From Sphingomonas faeni (lineage in GTDB: Bacteria; Pseudomonadota; Alphaproteobacteria; Sphingomonadales; Sphingomonadaceae), in NCBI RefSeq assembly GCF_030817315.1, contig NZ_JAUSZF010000001.1, positions 1,100,501-1,164,500 of the forward strand: 64,000 bases of DNA, given 5' to 3'. Of this stretch, positions 63,861 through 64,000 are shown piece after piece. Under the pieces are notes generated by a model, which saw only the letters and a program-made list of their open reading frames with translations, did not search any database and had not been told where the DNA came from. Each line of letters starts with the position of its first letter. Positions within the stretch are counted from its first letter, which is position 1. A program made the translations under genes and the position numbers.

Positions 63861-63880
63861 CACCTCCATTCGGTGAGGTG
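63861..63880 (-). promoter_or_regulatory. Hairpin covering the ribosome-binding site of the small protein
   Basis: On the minus strand CACCTC (63875-63880) pairs with GAGGTG (63861-63866), closing an 8-base loop. The GAGGTG arm is the Shine-Dalgarno sequence for the ATG at 63857. This could limit translation under some condition. Confidence 0.4.
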
Positions 63881-64000
63881 AATATCCCCGTACTTGGTAG
63901 GAGATTAAAGGCGATTGAACTTTCCGGCGGCAAAAGTTTGATTTGCGGTGTGCGAGGTCGAGGGACGATACCGAATGACCGCGCGTTCTCGACGCCGGCC

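Noticed and set aside
63718..63933. Second minus-strand frame overlapping the possible 82-residue gene
   Set aside because: It overlaps in another frame and lacks the strong Shine-Dalgarno sequence that supports the frame starting at 63857.
1..64000. CRISPR arrays, tRNA or rRNA genes, insertion sequences, prophage
   Set aside because: No regularly spaced repeats, cloverleaf-like sequences, transposase motifs or phage structural genes were seen on reading either strand.

Overview
The window is one contiguous, high-GC, gene-dense chromosomal segment. It looks like a member of the Sphingomonadales (Alphaproteobacteria, Sphingomonas-like). Three things point there: the ntrX-hfq-hflX order with a double-length Hfq, the mltB-rlpA-dacA-holB-metG-tatD order, and the abundance of TonB-dependent receptors and S9/M1 peptidases. 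I saw no rRNA, tRNA, CRISPR array, transposase or phage module.

Region 1 (1-11.1 kb) is housekeeping: the 3' end of ntrX, a tandem-domain hfq, hflX, mazG, then a minus-strand run from mltB through rlpA, a D,D-carboxypeptidase, holB, metG and tatD to a metallo-beta-lactamase-fold hydrolase and a membrane-anchored retropepsin-like protease. Region 2 (11.2-19.8 kb) is mixed: an HNH protein, a periplasmic M1 aminopeptidase, a lone astB, a CPA1-type cation/proton antiporter, a GST and small unknown genes.

Region 3 (19.9-35.2 kb) is the main block: thirteen genes for the aerobic corrin-ring pathway (cobW-N-G-H-I-J-K-L-E-M-B-A-F) and a NiCoT nickel/cobalt permease, each unit preceded by its own cobalamin riboswitch. 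Nearly all junctions in the operon are 4-base start/stop overlaps. cobK alone is inverted; its start codon overlaps that of cobL and its 3' end overlaps that of cobJ. Together the enzymes convert uroporphyrinogen III to hydrogenobyrinate a,c-diamide and begin cobalt insertion. CobS, CobT and the late nucleotide-loop genes are not here.

Region 4 (35.3-54.2 kb) is accessory metabolism: two secreted S9 peptidases in one unit, then a catabolic island with a P450, an SDR, a GMC oxidoreductase, a TetR regulator, thiolase, acyl-CoA ligase, two unlike acyl-CoA dehydrogenases, an aldehyde dehydrogenase and a TonB receptor. A CATAACNAATGTT element occurs both in the P450/SDR intergenic region and at the tetR start, suggesting a common regulon, probably for a hydrophobic substrate with a CoA-activated side chain.

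Region 5 (54.2-64 kb) carries a KaiC-like ATPase gene that is frameshifted in this sequence, its partner hybrid histidine kinase, a deoxyinosine glycosylase-like gene, a DUF1993 remnant, a DedA protein, a second TonB receptor, and a class-I glutamine amidotransferase coupled to a serine acetyltransferase.
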